NCBI GenBank assembly: GCA_900766975.1
Contig: CAAFXO010000032.1
Coordinates: forward strand, 40,633-104,632
Reading direction: 5' to 3'
Length of the DNA: 64,000 nucleotides
From: Bacteroidales bacterium
Lineage (GTDB): Bacteria; Bacteroidota; Bacteroidia; Bacteroidales; Muribaculaceae
Shown here: piece after piece, positions 8,429 to 15,951 of the stretch
Position numbering within the stretch: position 1 is the first letter of the stretch
Layout of the letters: every line of letters begins with the position of its first letter
The notes under the pieces: generated by a model
The model's database searches: none
Seen by the model: the letters and a program-made list of their open reading frames with translations, nothing else
Told to the model about the DNA's origin: nothing
Position numbers and translations under genes: made by a program

Positions 8429-8460
8429 CAAAATTATACAATTCTGCTCCAAATAGCAAA
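8429..8460 (-). promoter_or_regulatory. Promoter for the SLC13-STAS-phosphatase-Rel group
   Basis: Read on the minus strand: TTTG at 8460-8457, 20-nt spacer, TAATTTTG at 8436-8429. It matches the Bacteroidetes consensus. It also rules against the upstream start codon at 8459, which would not be transcribed. Confidence 0.75.
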
Positions 8461-8471
8461 TAAATAGGTAT

Positions 8472-8498
8472 AAAAAATAAGGCATCCGATTGGATGCC
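8472..8498 (-). terminator. Terminator of tRNA-Met
   Basis: Minus-strand hairpin GGCATCC-AATC-GGATGCC (8498-8481) followed by TTATTTTTT, 7 nt after the tRNA 3' end. Confidence 0.8.
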
Positions 8499-8505
8499 TT
8501 CTCTG

Positions 8506-8579
8506 TAGCGGGATCGAGAATTGAACTCGAGACCTCCGGGTTATGAATCCGACGCTCTAACCAACTGAGCTATCCCGCC
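8506..8579 (-). tRNA. tRNA with CAT anticodon (tRNA-Met, elongator type)
   Basis: A full cloverleaf on the minus strand. The acceptor GGCGGGA pairs with TCCCGCT (1-72 is G-U), the D loop has AGCTCAGTTGGTTAGAGC, the anticodon loop is ATTCATAAC with CAT, and the T loop is GTTCAATTC. The discriminator is A and CCA is not encoded. A CAT anticodon could also be the lysidine-modified tRNA-Ile. The paired 1-72 position argues against initiator tRNA. Confidence 0.93.
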
Positions 8580-8597
8580 ATTTCCGTTTTGCGAGTG

Positions 8598-8629
8598 CAA
8601 AGTTATATATAATTTTTGAATTAACCAAA
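8598..8629 (-). promoter_or_regulatory. Promoter for tRNA-Met
   Basis: Minus strand TTTG (8629-8626), 20-nt spacer, TAACTTTG (8605-8598). It lies 19 nt before the mature tRNA 5' end. Confidence 0.8.
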
Positions 8630-8650
8630 GGTTTATATCATTTTTTTCAC

Positions 8651-8658
8651 TAATTTTG
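8651..8658 (+). promoter_or_regulatory. -7 box immediately before the lipoprotein gene
   Basis: TAATTTTG lies only 9 nt before the ATG at 8668, implying a leader of a few nucleotides. No TTTG stands at the right distance upstream, so the -33 element is weak. Confidence 0.5.
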
Positions 8659-8667
8659 TGTCAAATT

Positions 8668-9627
8668 ATGGTTAAGCTTAGTTTTACATATTATCCGATC
8701 TGCTTGATCTCACTGCTGTCGATGCTCCTTATCGGCTGTAACACAGGCATTGAGTCTACCAAACAGATCAAAATGTCGAGAGATGAACGGCGTGAGGTCC
8801 TTCCCACAGCCGAAGATCTTTTGTCTGATTCTATCTTCTCGCTACCCCTCGCCGAGTGGATCCCCGGCAAGGAGTTCATCGTCGTAGATAATAAGGTGAG
8901 CTATGTCTTGGAGTCGGAGGCTTTCCGACGCTATGGCTCTTCGCGCGATTCCCTCGCCGGACATATCCTCCGCTTCGACGGCATCGAGACTCGCCCTACA
9001 CCCGGCGAGGAACGATCGGCTGTGATCCGCTTTAAGGATGGTGACGACCTCTTGCGATATAACACTTCGCGTAGCCTCGACGATGCCCGCCTTCGCATCA
9101 CCGGTATCGATCTCCCCATGATGATCGACCTCGAGATGGTGGCTCTCGCCGATTCTATCCTCCGCAATCGTACCCTCTGGATCAAAACTCCCCTCTGGTA
9201 TGACGCTGCAGGCGAAAAAATCACCGGCCGTAAGTTTATTCCGGTCAAAATCGCTCGCGTCCGTCATGGCGATATGGTATTCCCTCTTATCGTGGATTTC
9301 TCCGACGATCAAGGCCTGCAAGCATCTATCTATCTCAATGTAAACAATACCTCCGGCCTCGGTGCCGAAAGTCGCACTCTCCCCACTCTCTTCTCCCTCT
9401 CCGACCCCAAGAAGTCTTATCCCGGGATCATCCCCGAAGTGTGGGATCTTATCCAGCGTGGAGATGTCCGTGCCGGTATGACCAAGGAGGAGTGCAAACT
9501 CGCCCTCGGCAATCCCGCTGACGTCGTCTCCGGATTTAATTGGAATAAAACTGTCGATATGTGGACCTATAAGGATGGAACTTTCCTCCAATTCGAAGAT
9601 GGACTACTCGTACAGTTCCGCCATTAA
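8668..9627 (+). CDS. Lipoprotein of unknown function with C-terminal SmpA/BamE-like segment
   Basis: The start is taken as the ATG at 8668; an in-frame TTG at 8656 lies inside the -7 box. The 319-residue product has a signal peptide ending in the lipobox LLIGC (cleavage before Cys24), so it should be a lipid-anchored envelope protein. The C-terminal 60 residues (VRAGMTKEECKLALGNPADVVSGFNWNKTVDMWTYKDGTFLQFEDGLLVQF) have the layout of the SmpA/OmlA fold, GMTKEEV...LG.P......G....W.Y......F..G.V. The middle is not recognised. It lies 48 nt upstream of the murB fusion on the same strand. Confidence 0.75.
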   Translation: MVKLSFTYYPICLISLLSMLLIGCNTGIESTKQIKMSRDERREVLPTAEDLLSDSIFSLPLAEWIPGKEFIVVDNKVSYVLESEAFRRYGSSRDSLAGHILRFDGIETRPTPGEERSAVIRFKDGDDLLRYNTSRSLDDARLRITGIDLPMMIDLEMVALADSILRNRTLWIKTPLWYDAAGEKITGRKFIPVKIARVRHGDMVFPLIVDFSDDQGLQASIYLNVNNTSGLGAESRTLPTLFSLSDPKKSYPGIIPEVWDLIQRGDVRAGMTKEECKLALGNPADVVSGFNWNKTVDMWTYKDGTFLQFEDGLLVQFRH

Positions 9628-9675
9628 CCCTACCATAAATCAAGCAAAACCTCTAATCAGAACACCCTTCTCATT

Positions 9676-11454
9676 ATGATACAAGAAAATGTCGATATAA
9701 CCCGTTTTACCACTTTCGGCGTCCCTGCCTGTGCTCGCTATTTTGCCGAGTATTCCTCAGCTGATGAATTGCTCAAACTCTCTCGCGACATGCGATTCAT
9801 CCATAGCCCTATCCTCCATATCGGCGGCGGCAGCAATCTCCTCTTTTTCGATACTTTCGATGGCTTGGTGCTCCATTCCAATATCCGTGGCATGGTGCGC
9901 TATGACAAGAATGATCATGAGACATACGCCATTGTCGGGGCAGGGGAGAAGTGGACCGATTTCGTAGAGTGGACCCTCGATCAGGGACTCGCCGGAGTCG
10001 AAAACCTTGCCGGAATCCCCGGTGAGGTGGGTGCCTCTCCGGTGCAGAATGTCGGCGCCTACGGCGTCGAAGCCGGTGACGTCATCTTCTCCGTAGAGTG
10101 TTTCGACCTGTTTACCCGAAATATTGTCAAGTTCTCCGCCGAGGAGTGCCATTTCGGCTATCGCGACAGTTTCTTCAAGCATGAGGGAAAGAACCGTTAT
10201 ATCGTGTTGCGAGTCTCTTTCAAGCTGACCCCCGACACTCGTGCCAGCCATCTTGACTATGGTCCCCTCACCGCTCTTCGCGATACGCTCGGCCATGAAC
10301 CCTCGATCCGCGAAGTCGCTGAGGAGGTGAAACGAATCCGCGACTCCAAACTCCCCGACCCGGAGCTGATCGGCAGCGCCGGCAGCTTCTTCAAGAACCC
10401 GGTTGTGCATCGTGGCCAACTCAGCGAGATTAAGGCGCTGACCGGCCATGAACTCTCAGGCTATCCGGTGGGGAAGATGCATGTCAAACTCTCTGCCGCT
10501 TGGCTCATCGACCATGCCGGCATGAAGGGCGCACGCTGTGGCGGCGCTCGTGTCTATGATCGCCAACCCCTCGTGATCGTAAATACCGGCAATGCCACCG
10601 CTCAAGATGTCGCCACACTTGCTCAGCAGGTACGAGACGCCGTCCGCAGCAAATTCCTCGTCGACCTTAACCCCGAAGTGAATTATATCGATTCGAAGAT
10701 TCATGTCACTATGCTCGGAACAGGTACTTCCAAGGGTATTCCCGAGATAGGTTGCAAGTGCTCGGTGTGCACATCTCCTTATATATATGACAAGCGTACA
10801 CGCACCTCGGCGCTCATCCGCACCATGGGGCAAACCATCCTGATAGATGTCTCCCCCGATTTCCGTCAGCAAGCACTCGCCGCCGACCTTAGCCATGTCG
10901 ATGCCGTGCTCTTGACGCATAGCCATTACGATCATGTCGGTGGTATCGACGACCTGCGACCCTATTGCGCCGTCAATGATCTTCCTATTTATACCTCCGC
11001 AGATGTCGAAGCAGACATCCGCAAACGTTATGACTATTGCTTTAAGGAGAATCCATACCCCGGTGTGCCTACATTCGATATCCGTAGATTCGATGACCAT
11101 CCCTTCTATATCAACGGACTGAAGGTTGTGCCCATCACCGTGATGCATGGTCCCAACCCGATCACATCTTTCCGCATCGGCGATTTCGCTTATATCACCG
11201 ACGCCAAGACCATCGATGAGGAGAATATGGAGAAGCTGCGCGGAGTCAGGGTCATGATCATCAATGCCCTCCGCGATCGCGACCATTTCTCGCATTTCAC
11301 TCTCGAGGAATCGCTCGATATCATCCGACGTGTGCATCCCCTACAAGCCTATCTCACTCACTTCAACCATGAGATAGGTCGCCATTTCGACCTCGCCCGA
11401 CGACTCCCCGAGGGCGTCGCCCCCGGTCATGACGGCCTCTCTTTCTCCGTTTAG
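9676..11454 (+). CDS. murB: UDP-N-acetylenolpyruvoylglucosamine reductase (MurB) fused to a PhnP-like MBL-fold hydrolase
   Basis: One 592-residue frame. Residues 1-338 are a MurB: HIGGGSNLLF (FAD-binding, 48-57), GIPGEVGASPVQNVGAYG (113-130), GSAGSFFKNP with the catalytic Ser237, and the C-terminal LNPEVNYI with Glu334. MurB reduces UDP-GlcNAc-enolpyruvate to UDP-MurNAc. Residues 341-592 form a metallo-beta-lactamase-fold domain: VTMLGTGTSKGIPEIGC, LLTHSHYDHVGGID (H415, H417, D419, H420), VMHG (H491), ITDAK (D509) and LTHFNHE (H562), resembling PhnP-type phosphodiesterases. No stop or start signal separates them and the linker is only a few residues. Similar separate genes adjoin in relatives as I recall, so this looks like a fusion by read-through of the boundary. 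Confidence 0.93.
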   Translation: MIQENVDITRFTTFGVPACARYFAEYSSADELLKLSRDMRFIHSPILHIGGGSNLLFFDTFDGLVLHSNIRGMVRYDKNDHETYAIVGAGEKWTDFVEWTLDQGLAGVENLAGIPGEVGASPVQNVGAYGVEAGDVIFSVECFDLFTRNIVKFSAEECHFGYRDSFFKHEGKNRYIVLRVSFKLTPDTRASHLDYGPLTALRDTLGHEPSIREVAEEVKRIRDSKLPDPELIGSAGSFFKNPVVHRGQLSEIKALTGHELSGYPVGKMHVKLSAAWLIDHAGMKGARCGGARVYDRQPLVIVNTGNATAQDVATLAQQVRDAVRSKFLVDLNPEVNYIDSKIHVTMLGTGTSKGIPEIGCKCSVCTSPYIYDKRTRTSALIRTMGQTILIDVSPDFRQQALAADLSHVDAVLLTHSHYDHVGGIDDLRPYCAVNDLPIYTSADVEADIRKRYDYCFKENPYPGVPTFDIRRFDDHPFYINGLKVVPITVMHGPNPITSFRIGDFAYITDAKTIDEENMEKLRGVRVMIINALRDRDHFSHFTLEESLDIIRRVHPLQAYLTHFNHEIGRHFDLARRLPEGVAPGHDGLSFSV

Positions 11455-11518
11455 AACCTCCTATGAATGCGATTTTGCAAATTTTTTTAGCTTTTTCTTT
11501 AACTTTTTTGCCAAAATA

Positions 11519-11550
11519 TTTGGTGGTTTCAAAAATTGTTACTAATTTTG
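11519..11550 (+). promoter_or_regulatory. Promoter for tRNA-Glu
   Basis: TTTG (11519-11522), 20-nt spacer, TAATTTTG (11543-11550), ending 31 nt before the tRNA. Confidence 0.8.
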
Positions 11551-11581
11551 CATCGCATTTGAGGGAATAACCCCAATAACC

Positions 11582-11656
11582 GGTCGATTAGTGTAGCGGT
11601 TAGCACGCCACCCTCTCACGGTGGAGACTCGGGTTCGAGTCCCGGATCGACTACCA
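11582..11656 (+). tRNA. tRNA-Glu (CTC anticodon), CCA encoded
   Basis: The acceptor GGTCGAT pairs with ATCGACT (G-U at 1-72). The anticodon arm CCACC-CTCTCAC-GGTGG gives CTC, which reads GAG. The T arm is CGGGTTCGAGTCCCG, followed by discriminator A and an encoded CCA. Confidence 0.95.
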
Positions 11657-11661
11657 ATTAA

Positions 11662-11699
11662 ATCCGTAAGTCATTGATGTCCGATGCTTACGGATTTTT
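11662..11699 (+). terminator. Terminator of tRNA-Glu
   Basis: ATCCGTAAG (11662-11670) and CTTACGGAT (11687-11695) form a 9-bp stem followed by Ts. Confidence 0.75.
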
Positions 11700-11781
11700 A
11701 CTTTTTCTTTATCGGAAGGTCTCCTTTGGGGTTTTCTTGCTCCTTGATTTATACTTCCTACTGACTTTAACCATTTCTATA

Positions 11782-12453
11782 ATGAGCTCTTTTTATGAGA
11801 AGTTGATGGATCTCACACTCTTCAAGGGTGCCGCCACCGACATGATTCATGCTTTTGCCGAAAAAACTCCCCTCTCTTTCTATAAGGTCGCTCCAGGCGA
11901 TATTATTGCCGCCACCGACGATCTCTGCTCTTCTCTCCGCTGCCTCGTGTCGGGTAGGGTAGAGGTAGAACATCCCCTCTTCGATGGCAATTTATCTCTC
12001 TTTGAAACGCTCGGCCCGGGTGTCGTGATCGGCCTCAAACATCTTTATGGCCTCGATACACATTTCTGCTGCAATTATCGTGCCGTCGATACTTGCGGCA
12101 TTATGGAGTTCGATAAGGCTAATTTTATCCAACTTATCCAAAATAACAACCTCATCCTCGTTAATTACCTCAATTATCTCTCTCTTTACGCCCAAAAACC
12201 TATCTCTATCCTCCGCGATGCTGACCCTCGATCGTCATCTCTTTTCCTCCCGACTCTTCTCAAAGGTCTTACTTGCAGAAACGCCGAGAATATTACTCTC
12301 GTCTCTCACAAGATGCCGATAGTGCTCTTCCTTGAGAAAATTTTCAACATCACCGAGGTGGCGCTGGAGAAGATGATCGAACGTGGTGCTGTCAGCCTCA
12401 AGTCTGATTATCGCCTTGTAGTAAATGATATTGATGTTTTGTACTATTTTTAA
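11782..12453 (+). CDS. Crp/Fnr-type cyclic-nucleotide-binding-fold regulator
   Basis: Start chosen at the ATG 11782 (223 residues); an open frame extends to 11674, but that part overlaps the tRNA terminator. The N-terminal ~115 residues have the pattern of a cNMP-binding beta roll: FYKVAPGDIIAATDDLCSSLRCLVSGRVEV, then LGPGVVIGLKHLYG, then CNYRAVDTCGIMEFDKANF, followed by a long C-helix. The canonical phosphate-binding GE..RS.A is not seen, so cAMP binding is doubtful. The C-terminal ~60 residues (NAENITLVSHKMPIVLFLEKIFNITEVALEKMIERGAVS) probably form a winged helix in the Crp style, but it is degenerate. Its targets are unknown. Confidence 0.72.
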   Translation: MSSFYEKLMDLTLFKGAATDMIHAFAEKTPLSFYKVAPGDIIAATDDLCSSLRCLVSGRVEVEHPLFDGNLSLFETLGPGVVIGLKHLYGLDTHFCCNYRAVDTCGIMEFDKANFIQLIQNNNLILVNYLNYLSLYAQKPISILRDADPRSSSLFLPTLLKGLTCRNAENITLVSHKMPIVLFLEKIFNITEVALEKMIERGAVSLKSDYRLVVNDIDVLYYF

Positions 12454-12483
12454 TTGTAGTTAGTCAAAAGTTTATTATATTTG
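12454..12483 (+). promoter_or_regulatory. Promoter for the nucleoside permease gene
   Basis: TTG (12454-12456), 19-nt spacer, TATATTTG (12476-12483). The hairpin at 12484-12524 starts directly after the -7 box. Confidence 0.65.
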
Positions 12484-12534
12484 CAGTCAAGAGTGTGTCG
12501 CATCGCCGATTTTACTCTTGACTGTTTCTTTTTT
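12484..12534 (+). terminator. Strong hairpin with T-run abutting a promoter
   Basis: CAGTCAAGAGT (12484-12494) and ACTCTTGACTG (12514-12524) form a perfect 11-bp stem with a 19-nt loop, followed by TTTCTTTTTT. It can serve as terminator of the Crp-like gene. It also lies at the very start of the transcript from the adjacent promoter, where it would act as an attenuator. Confidence 0.75.
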
Positions 12535-12576
12535 CAACCCGTTTAATTCAATTCTTGAATTCTAATCACAATATTT

Positions 12577-13899
12577 ATGAACGATAAAACAGTTCTGAAA
12601 ATCAGATTGTCTCTCCTCAATTTCTTGGAGTTCGCCGTCTGGGGAGCTTACCTTACCTCGCTCGGCAATTTTTTGTTTAACGTCGGGTTGGGCGAACAGA
12701 TTGGCTGGTTCTACGCCGTACAGGGTATAGTCTCTCTCTTTATGCCCTCTCTTATCGGCATCCTCGCTGACAAGTATATCCAGGCGCAGAAGATGCTCAG
12801 CATCTGTCATTACATCGCCGCCCTCTTTATGGCAGGTGCCGCCTTCTATTGCACTCAAGTCGATACTATCGAGTTCGCTTGGCTCTTCTCGCTATATACC
12901 CTCTCGGTAGCATTCTTTATGCCTACCATCGGATTGAACAATTCGGTGGCTTTCAATGCACTGACCAAGGCGGGTATGGATACGGTCAAGGATTTCCCGC
13001 CTATCCGCATTTTCGGCACCATAGGCTTCATCTGCGCCATGCTCTTCGTGAACTTCGTAGGCATCGATGGCGCCAAGTTCCAAACCACCCACATGCAACT
13101 CTTCTTCTCTGCCGGCCTGAGCGTCATCATGGCTTTCTATGCCCTCACGATGCCCAAATGCCCCGTCTCCACAACTCCGCAGTCGGGCAATTGGATCGAT
13201 AAAATGGGCCTCCGAGCTTTCCTCCTCTTCAAGCAGAAGAAGATGGCTATATTCTTTATCTTCAGTATGCTCCTCGGCGTTTCTCTTCAGATCACCAATG
13301 GCTATGCCAATCCATATATAACATTCTTCAAGGGTCTTCCCGAGTTCGCCAATGCTTGGGCTGCTCAGAATGCAAATGCTCTGATCTCCCTCTCGCAGAT
13401 CAGCGAAACTCTCTGCATCCTCCTGATCCCTTTCTGCCTCAAGAAGTTTGGCATCAAGGGTGTAATGCTTATGTCGATGTTCGCTTGGGTGTTCCGTTTC
13501 GGCCTCTTCGGTGTCGGTGACCCTGCCGGCGGTCTCTGGATGTTCGTACTCTCTTGCATCGTCTATGGCATCGCTTTCGATTTCTTCAATGTCTCGGGCG
13601 GCCTATATGTCGATCAGGAAACTCCTGCCGAGTATCGCAGCAGTGCTCAGGGTCTCTTTATGATTATGACCAACGGTTTCGGTTCTACTTTCGGCACTCT
13701 CGCTGCTATGGCTATCGTCAATCATAATGTCTCTACCGCTGCTCCTCTCGCCACTCAGTTGCAGGGATGGCGCAATTCTTGGCTCATCTTCGCTGCTTAC
13801 GCCCTCGTGGTGGCTATCGCTTTCTGGATTATCTTCAAGGATAGCAAGCCTGCCCATAACTCGGCTGAACCCGGCGCCGCCAAGTCTGATATGATCTAA
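12577..13899 (+). CDS. NupG-type MFS nucleoside:H+ symporter
   Basis: A 440-residue MFS protein with about 12 TM segments. The N-terminus (KIRLSLLNFLEFAVWGAYLTSLGNFLF) is characteristic of the NupG/XapB nucleoside permease family (W.GA....L..YL). GILADKYIQAQKML is the loop 2-3 motif A equivalent (D-R/K). FNVSGGLYVDQETPAEYRSSAQGLFMIMTNGFG matches the family's second-half signature (F.D.....RASAQ). It imports purine and pyrimidine nucleosides in characterised members. The purine nucleoside phosphorylase at 48 kb would act on such substrates, but is not linked to it. Confidence 0.88.
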   Translation: MNDKTVLKIRLSLLNFLEFAVWGAYLTSLGNFLFNVGLGEQIGWFYAVQGIVSLFMPSLIGILADKYIQAQKMLSICHYIAALFMAGAAFYCTQVDTIEFAWLFSLYTLSVAFFMPTIGLNNSVAFNALTKAGMDTVKDFPPIRIFGTIGFICAMLFVNFVGIDGAKFQTTHMQLFFSAGLSVIMAFYALTMPKCPVSTTPQSGNWIDKMGLRAFLLFKQKKMAIFFIFSMLLGVSLQITNGYANPYITFFKGLPEFANAWAAQNANALISLSQISETLCILLIPFCLKKFGIKGVMLMSMFAWVFRFGLFGVGDPAGGLWMFVLSCIVYGIAFDFFNVSGGLYVDQETPAEYRSSAQGLFMIMTNGFGSTFGTLAAMAIVNHNVSTAAPLATQLQGWRNSWLIFAAYALVVAIAFWIIFKDSKPAHNSAEPGAAKSDMI

Positions 13900-13973
13900 T
13901 CCCTAATTCTCGCGATTCGGATATCTCTTTTTTCCCGATTCGCGAGTTTTACCAATTCTTACGATCTTTATCT

Positions 13974-14684
13974 ATGATAATCTTCTATAGCCCCGATATT
14001 CAGTCCACAGGCGAACTCTCGGAAACGGAGTCAGGCCATTGTTGCCGTGTGCTCCGTCTGCGTGAGGGTGACCATATCACTGTGGCTGACGGCTTGGGTC
14101 ATTTCTTCGAGTGCGAGATCACCGATGCTCACCCCAAACACACGTCGGTGATGATCCTCGACAGCCGCGAGGTGGACCGCCATTGGTCGCCCAAGATCAC
14201 TCTCGCCGTTGCCCCCACCAAGAATATGGATCGTATGGAGTGGCTCGCCGAGAAGGCTGTCGAGATCGGTGTCGACCGCTTGGTGTTCGTGGATTGCCAA
14301 CGTAATGTCCGCCATGTCGTGAAGCGCGACCGAATCGAGAAAATCATGATTTCGGCGATGAAGCAAAGCCTCAAGGCTCACCTCCCCGAGTTGGTGGAGC
14401 TGACATCCCTCCGCGAGTTCTTCGCCTCCGATACTTCTCAAGTCAAGTATATGGGCTATTGCGACCCTAATATCCCGAGACGCGAGTTCTCCGTAGATTA
14501 TGATGGTAAACAGGATCTCACCATCCTCGTCGGTCCGGAGGGGGATTTCTCCCCCGATGAGGTCGACGCTGCCCTTGTAGCCGGTTTCGCACCGGTAACC
14601 TTCGGAAATACTCGCCTCCGCACAGAGACTGCCGCTCTATATGCCCTCTGTGCTACCCATTCGATTATTACCCAACAAGTATAA
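13974..14684 (+). CDS. rsmE: 16S rRNA (uracil1498-N3)-methyltransferase
   Basis: A 236-residue SPOUT methyltransferase. The N-terminal PUA-like part holds HCCRVLRLREGDHITVADGLG. The SPOUT knot carries KNMDRMEWLAEKAVEIGVDRLVF, ILVGPEGDFSPDEVDAA and LGNTRLRTETA-like sequence (FGNTRLRTETAALYALC), the SAM-binding signatures of RsmE. It methylates U1498 of 16S rRNA. Length is typical. It lies 74 nt after the nucleoside permease and 72 nt before kdsA, all co-directional, with no clear promoter between. Confidence 0.96.
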   Translation: MIIFYSPDIQSTGELSETESGHCCRVLRLREGDHITVADGLGHFFECEITDAHPKHTSVMILDSREVDRHWSPKITLAVAPTKNMDRMEWLAEKAVEIGVDRLVFVDCQRNVRHVVKRDRIEKIMISAMKQSLKAHLPELVELTSLREFFASDTSQVKYMGYCDPNIPRREFSVDYDGKQDLTILVGPEGDFSPDEVDAALVAGFAPVTFGNTRLRTETAALYALCATHSIITQQV

Positions 14685-14756
14685 TTCTTCTCACACTCTT
14701 CTCTCTTCTCACTCACCTTATACATACTTTAATCATCCCCAACACCCACCCTAATC

Positions 14757-15587
14757 ATGTTTGATGATATAACTGCTTATCTCTCTTCAAGTAAGTCTGA
14801 CAATTTCTTCCTCCTCGCCGGCCCCTGTGTTATCGAGGGTGAGGAGATGGCTCTTGACATCGCCCAGCGTATGGTCAAGATCACTTCCGATCTCGACATC
14901 CCCTATATCTTCAAGGGATCTTATCGCAAGGCTAATCGTAGCCGCCTCGATTCTTTTACCGGTATCGGCGACCGTAAGGCTCTCGAAGTGCTCCGAAAGG
15001 TTCGTGACACTTTCCATATCCCGGTCGTTACCGATATCCATAGCGCCGAGGAGGCGGAGATGGCTGCCGATTATGTCGATGTGCTCCAGATTCCGGCTTT
15101 CCTTTGTCGCCAAACAGACCTGCTTATAGCTGCTGCTCGCACCGGTAAGATGGTGAATATCAAGAAGGGTCAGTTCCTCGCTCCGGAGTCGATGACCTTC
15201 GCCTGCGATAAGGTGATTCAGTCGGGCAATCCCCATGTCGCTGTCACCGAACGTGGCACTTTCTTTGGTTATGGAGATCTCGTCGTAGATATGCGTGGCG
15301 TGCCTGTCATGAAGGAGATGTGTAAGTGCCCCGTTATCGTCGATGTCACACACTCCCTCCAGCAACCCAATAGCGCTTCGGGTGTCACCGGCGGCAAACC
15401 GCAACTCATCTCCACCATCGCCAAGTCTGCCATAGCTGCCGGTGCCGATGGCCTGTTTATGGAGACCCACCAAAACCCCGCCGTGGCAAAAAGCGATGGC
15501 GCAAACATGATCCCCCTCGATCACGTGCAAATCCTCCTCGAAAACCTAACCCTCCTAAGAAAAGCAGTAAACAAAATGACTATCTAA
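14757..15587 (+). CDS. kdsA: 3-deoxy-8-phosphooctulonate synthase
   Basis: A 276-residue KDO-8-phosphate synthase that condenses PEP with arabinose-5-phosphate for lipid A-core synthesis. Seen: LAGPCVIEG (residues 20-28), FKGSYRKANRSR, VTDIHS, QIPAFLCRQTDLL, NIKKGQFLAPE, ERGTFFGYGDLVVDMRG, VDVTHSLQQP and the ETHQNP near the end. The Cys at residue 24, in the position filled by Asn in the E. coli enzyme, marks the metal-dependent class. kdsB follows at 20 kb and lpxK at 47 kb, both in the same LPS pathway. Confidence 0.97.
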   Translation: MFDDITAYLSSSKSDNFFLLAGPCVIEGEEMALDIAQRMVKITSDLDIPYIFKGSYRKANRSRLDSFTGIGDRKALEVLRKVRDTFHIPVVTDIHSAEEAEMAADYVDVLQIPAFLCRQTDLLIAAARTGKMVNIKKGQFLAPESMTFACDKVIQSGNPHVAVTERGTFFGYGDLVVDMRGVPVMKEMCKCPVIVDVTHSLQQPNSASGVTGGKPQLISTIAKSAIAAGADGLFMETHQNPAVAKSDGANMIPLDHVQILLENLTLLRKAVNKMTI

Positions 15588-15603
15588 TAAAAGCGAAAGA
15601 GAT

Positions 15604-15653
15604 TATAAGCCCAATAGGCCCCATAGACTTATAAGCCCATCACCCCTGTTTGA
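15604..15653. repeat. Short degenerate repeat after kdsA (TATAAGCCC family)
   Basis: TATAAGCCC occurs twice, about 27 nt apart, with a related AATAGGCCC in between. The same word family forms a longer 9-bp array after thiL at 50.04 kb. The remainder of the 364-nt gap between kdsA and ndk holds an AT-rich stretch with TTAAC-AATC-GTTAA, the terminator at 15732 and the ndk promoter. Confidence 0.5.
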
Positions 15654-15731
15654 ATAAAATCCAACTCTAAGTAGAGCTAATTTAGATAGTTATATTCAAT
15701 TAACAATCGTTAACACTTTTCGATAGCAAAA

Positions 15732-15769
15732 ACTTGCACACATCTCCAAATGTGTGCAAGTCTTTTTTT
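15732..15769 (+). terminator. Intrinsic terminator downstream of kdsA
   Basis: A perfect 12-bp stem, ACTTGCACACAT and ATGTGTGCAAGT, with a 6-nt loop (CTCCAA), followed by CTTTTTTT. It stands 144 nt after the kdsA stop, so the kdsA transcript carries a long 3' tail or a small RNA could end here. Confidence 0.88.
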
Positions 15770-15876
15770 GACACTTTTTTTGCCTCCAATTTGCGCTGAG
15801 CTCCCTTATAGCATGCTTTTCATCATACTTTTTTGCTACGCTTTTGATATTGATTTTTTAATTTTTCTCCGGATTA

Positions 15877-15909
15877 TTTGCTTTTTATGCGATATTTTTT
15901 ATAACTTTG
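15877..15909 (+). promoter_or_regulatory. Promoter for ndk
   Basis: TTTG (15877-15880), 21-nt spacer, TAACTTTG (15902-15909); the leader is then about 37 nt to the ATG at 15952. Confidence 0.8.
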
Positions 15910-15951
15910 AAGGTGACTAATCAAAAAGTCTTAAGAACTGTTAAAGCTAAA

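Noticed and set aside
8388..8459. N-terminal extension of the SLC13 protein by 24 residues
   Set aside because: The promoter -7 and -33 boxes fall within this extension, so the upstream start would not be transcribed.
10690..10720. Internal start separating MurB from the hydrolase
   Set aside because: The only ATG (in VTMLGTG) would remove the first beta strand of the hydrolase, and there is no stop between the domains.
15907..15951. Upstream GTG start for ndk
   Set aside because: It overlaps the -7 box, and the Ndk fold begins exactly at MEKTLVLLKPS.
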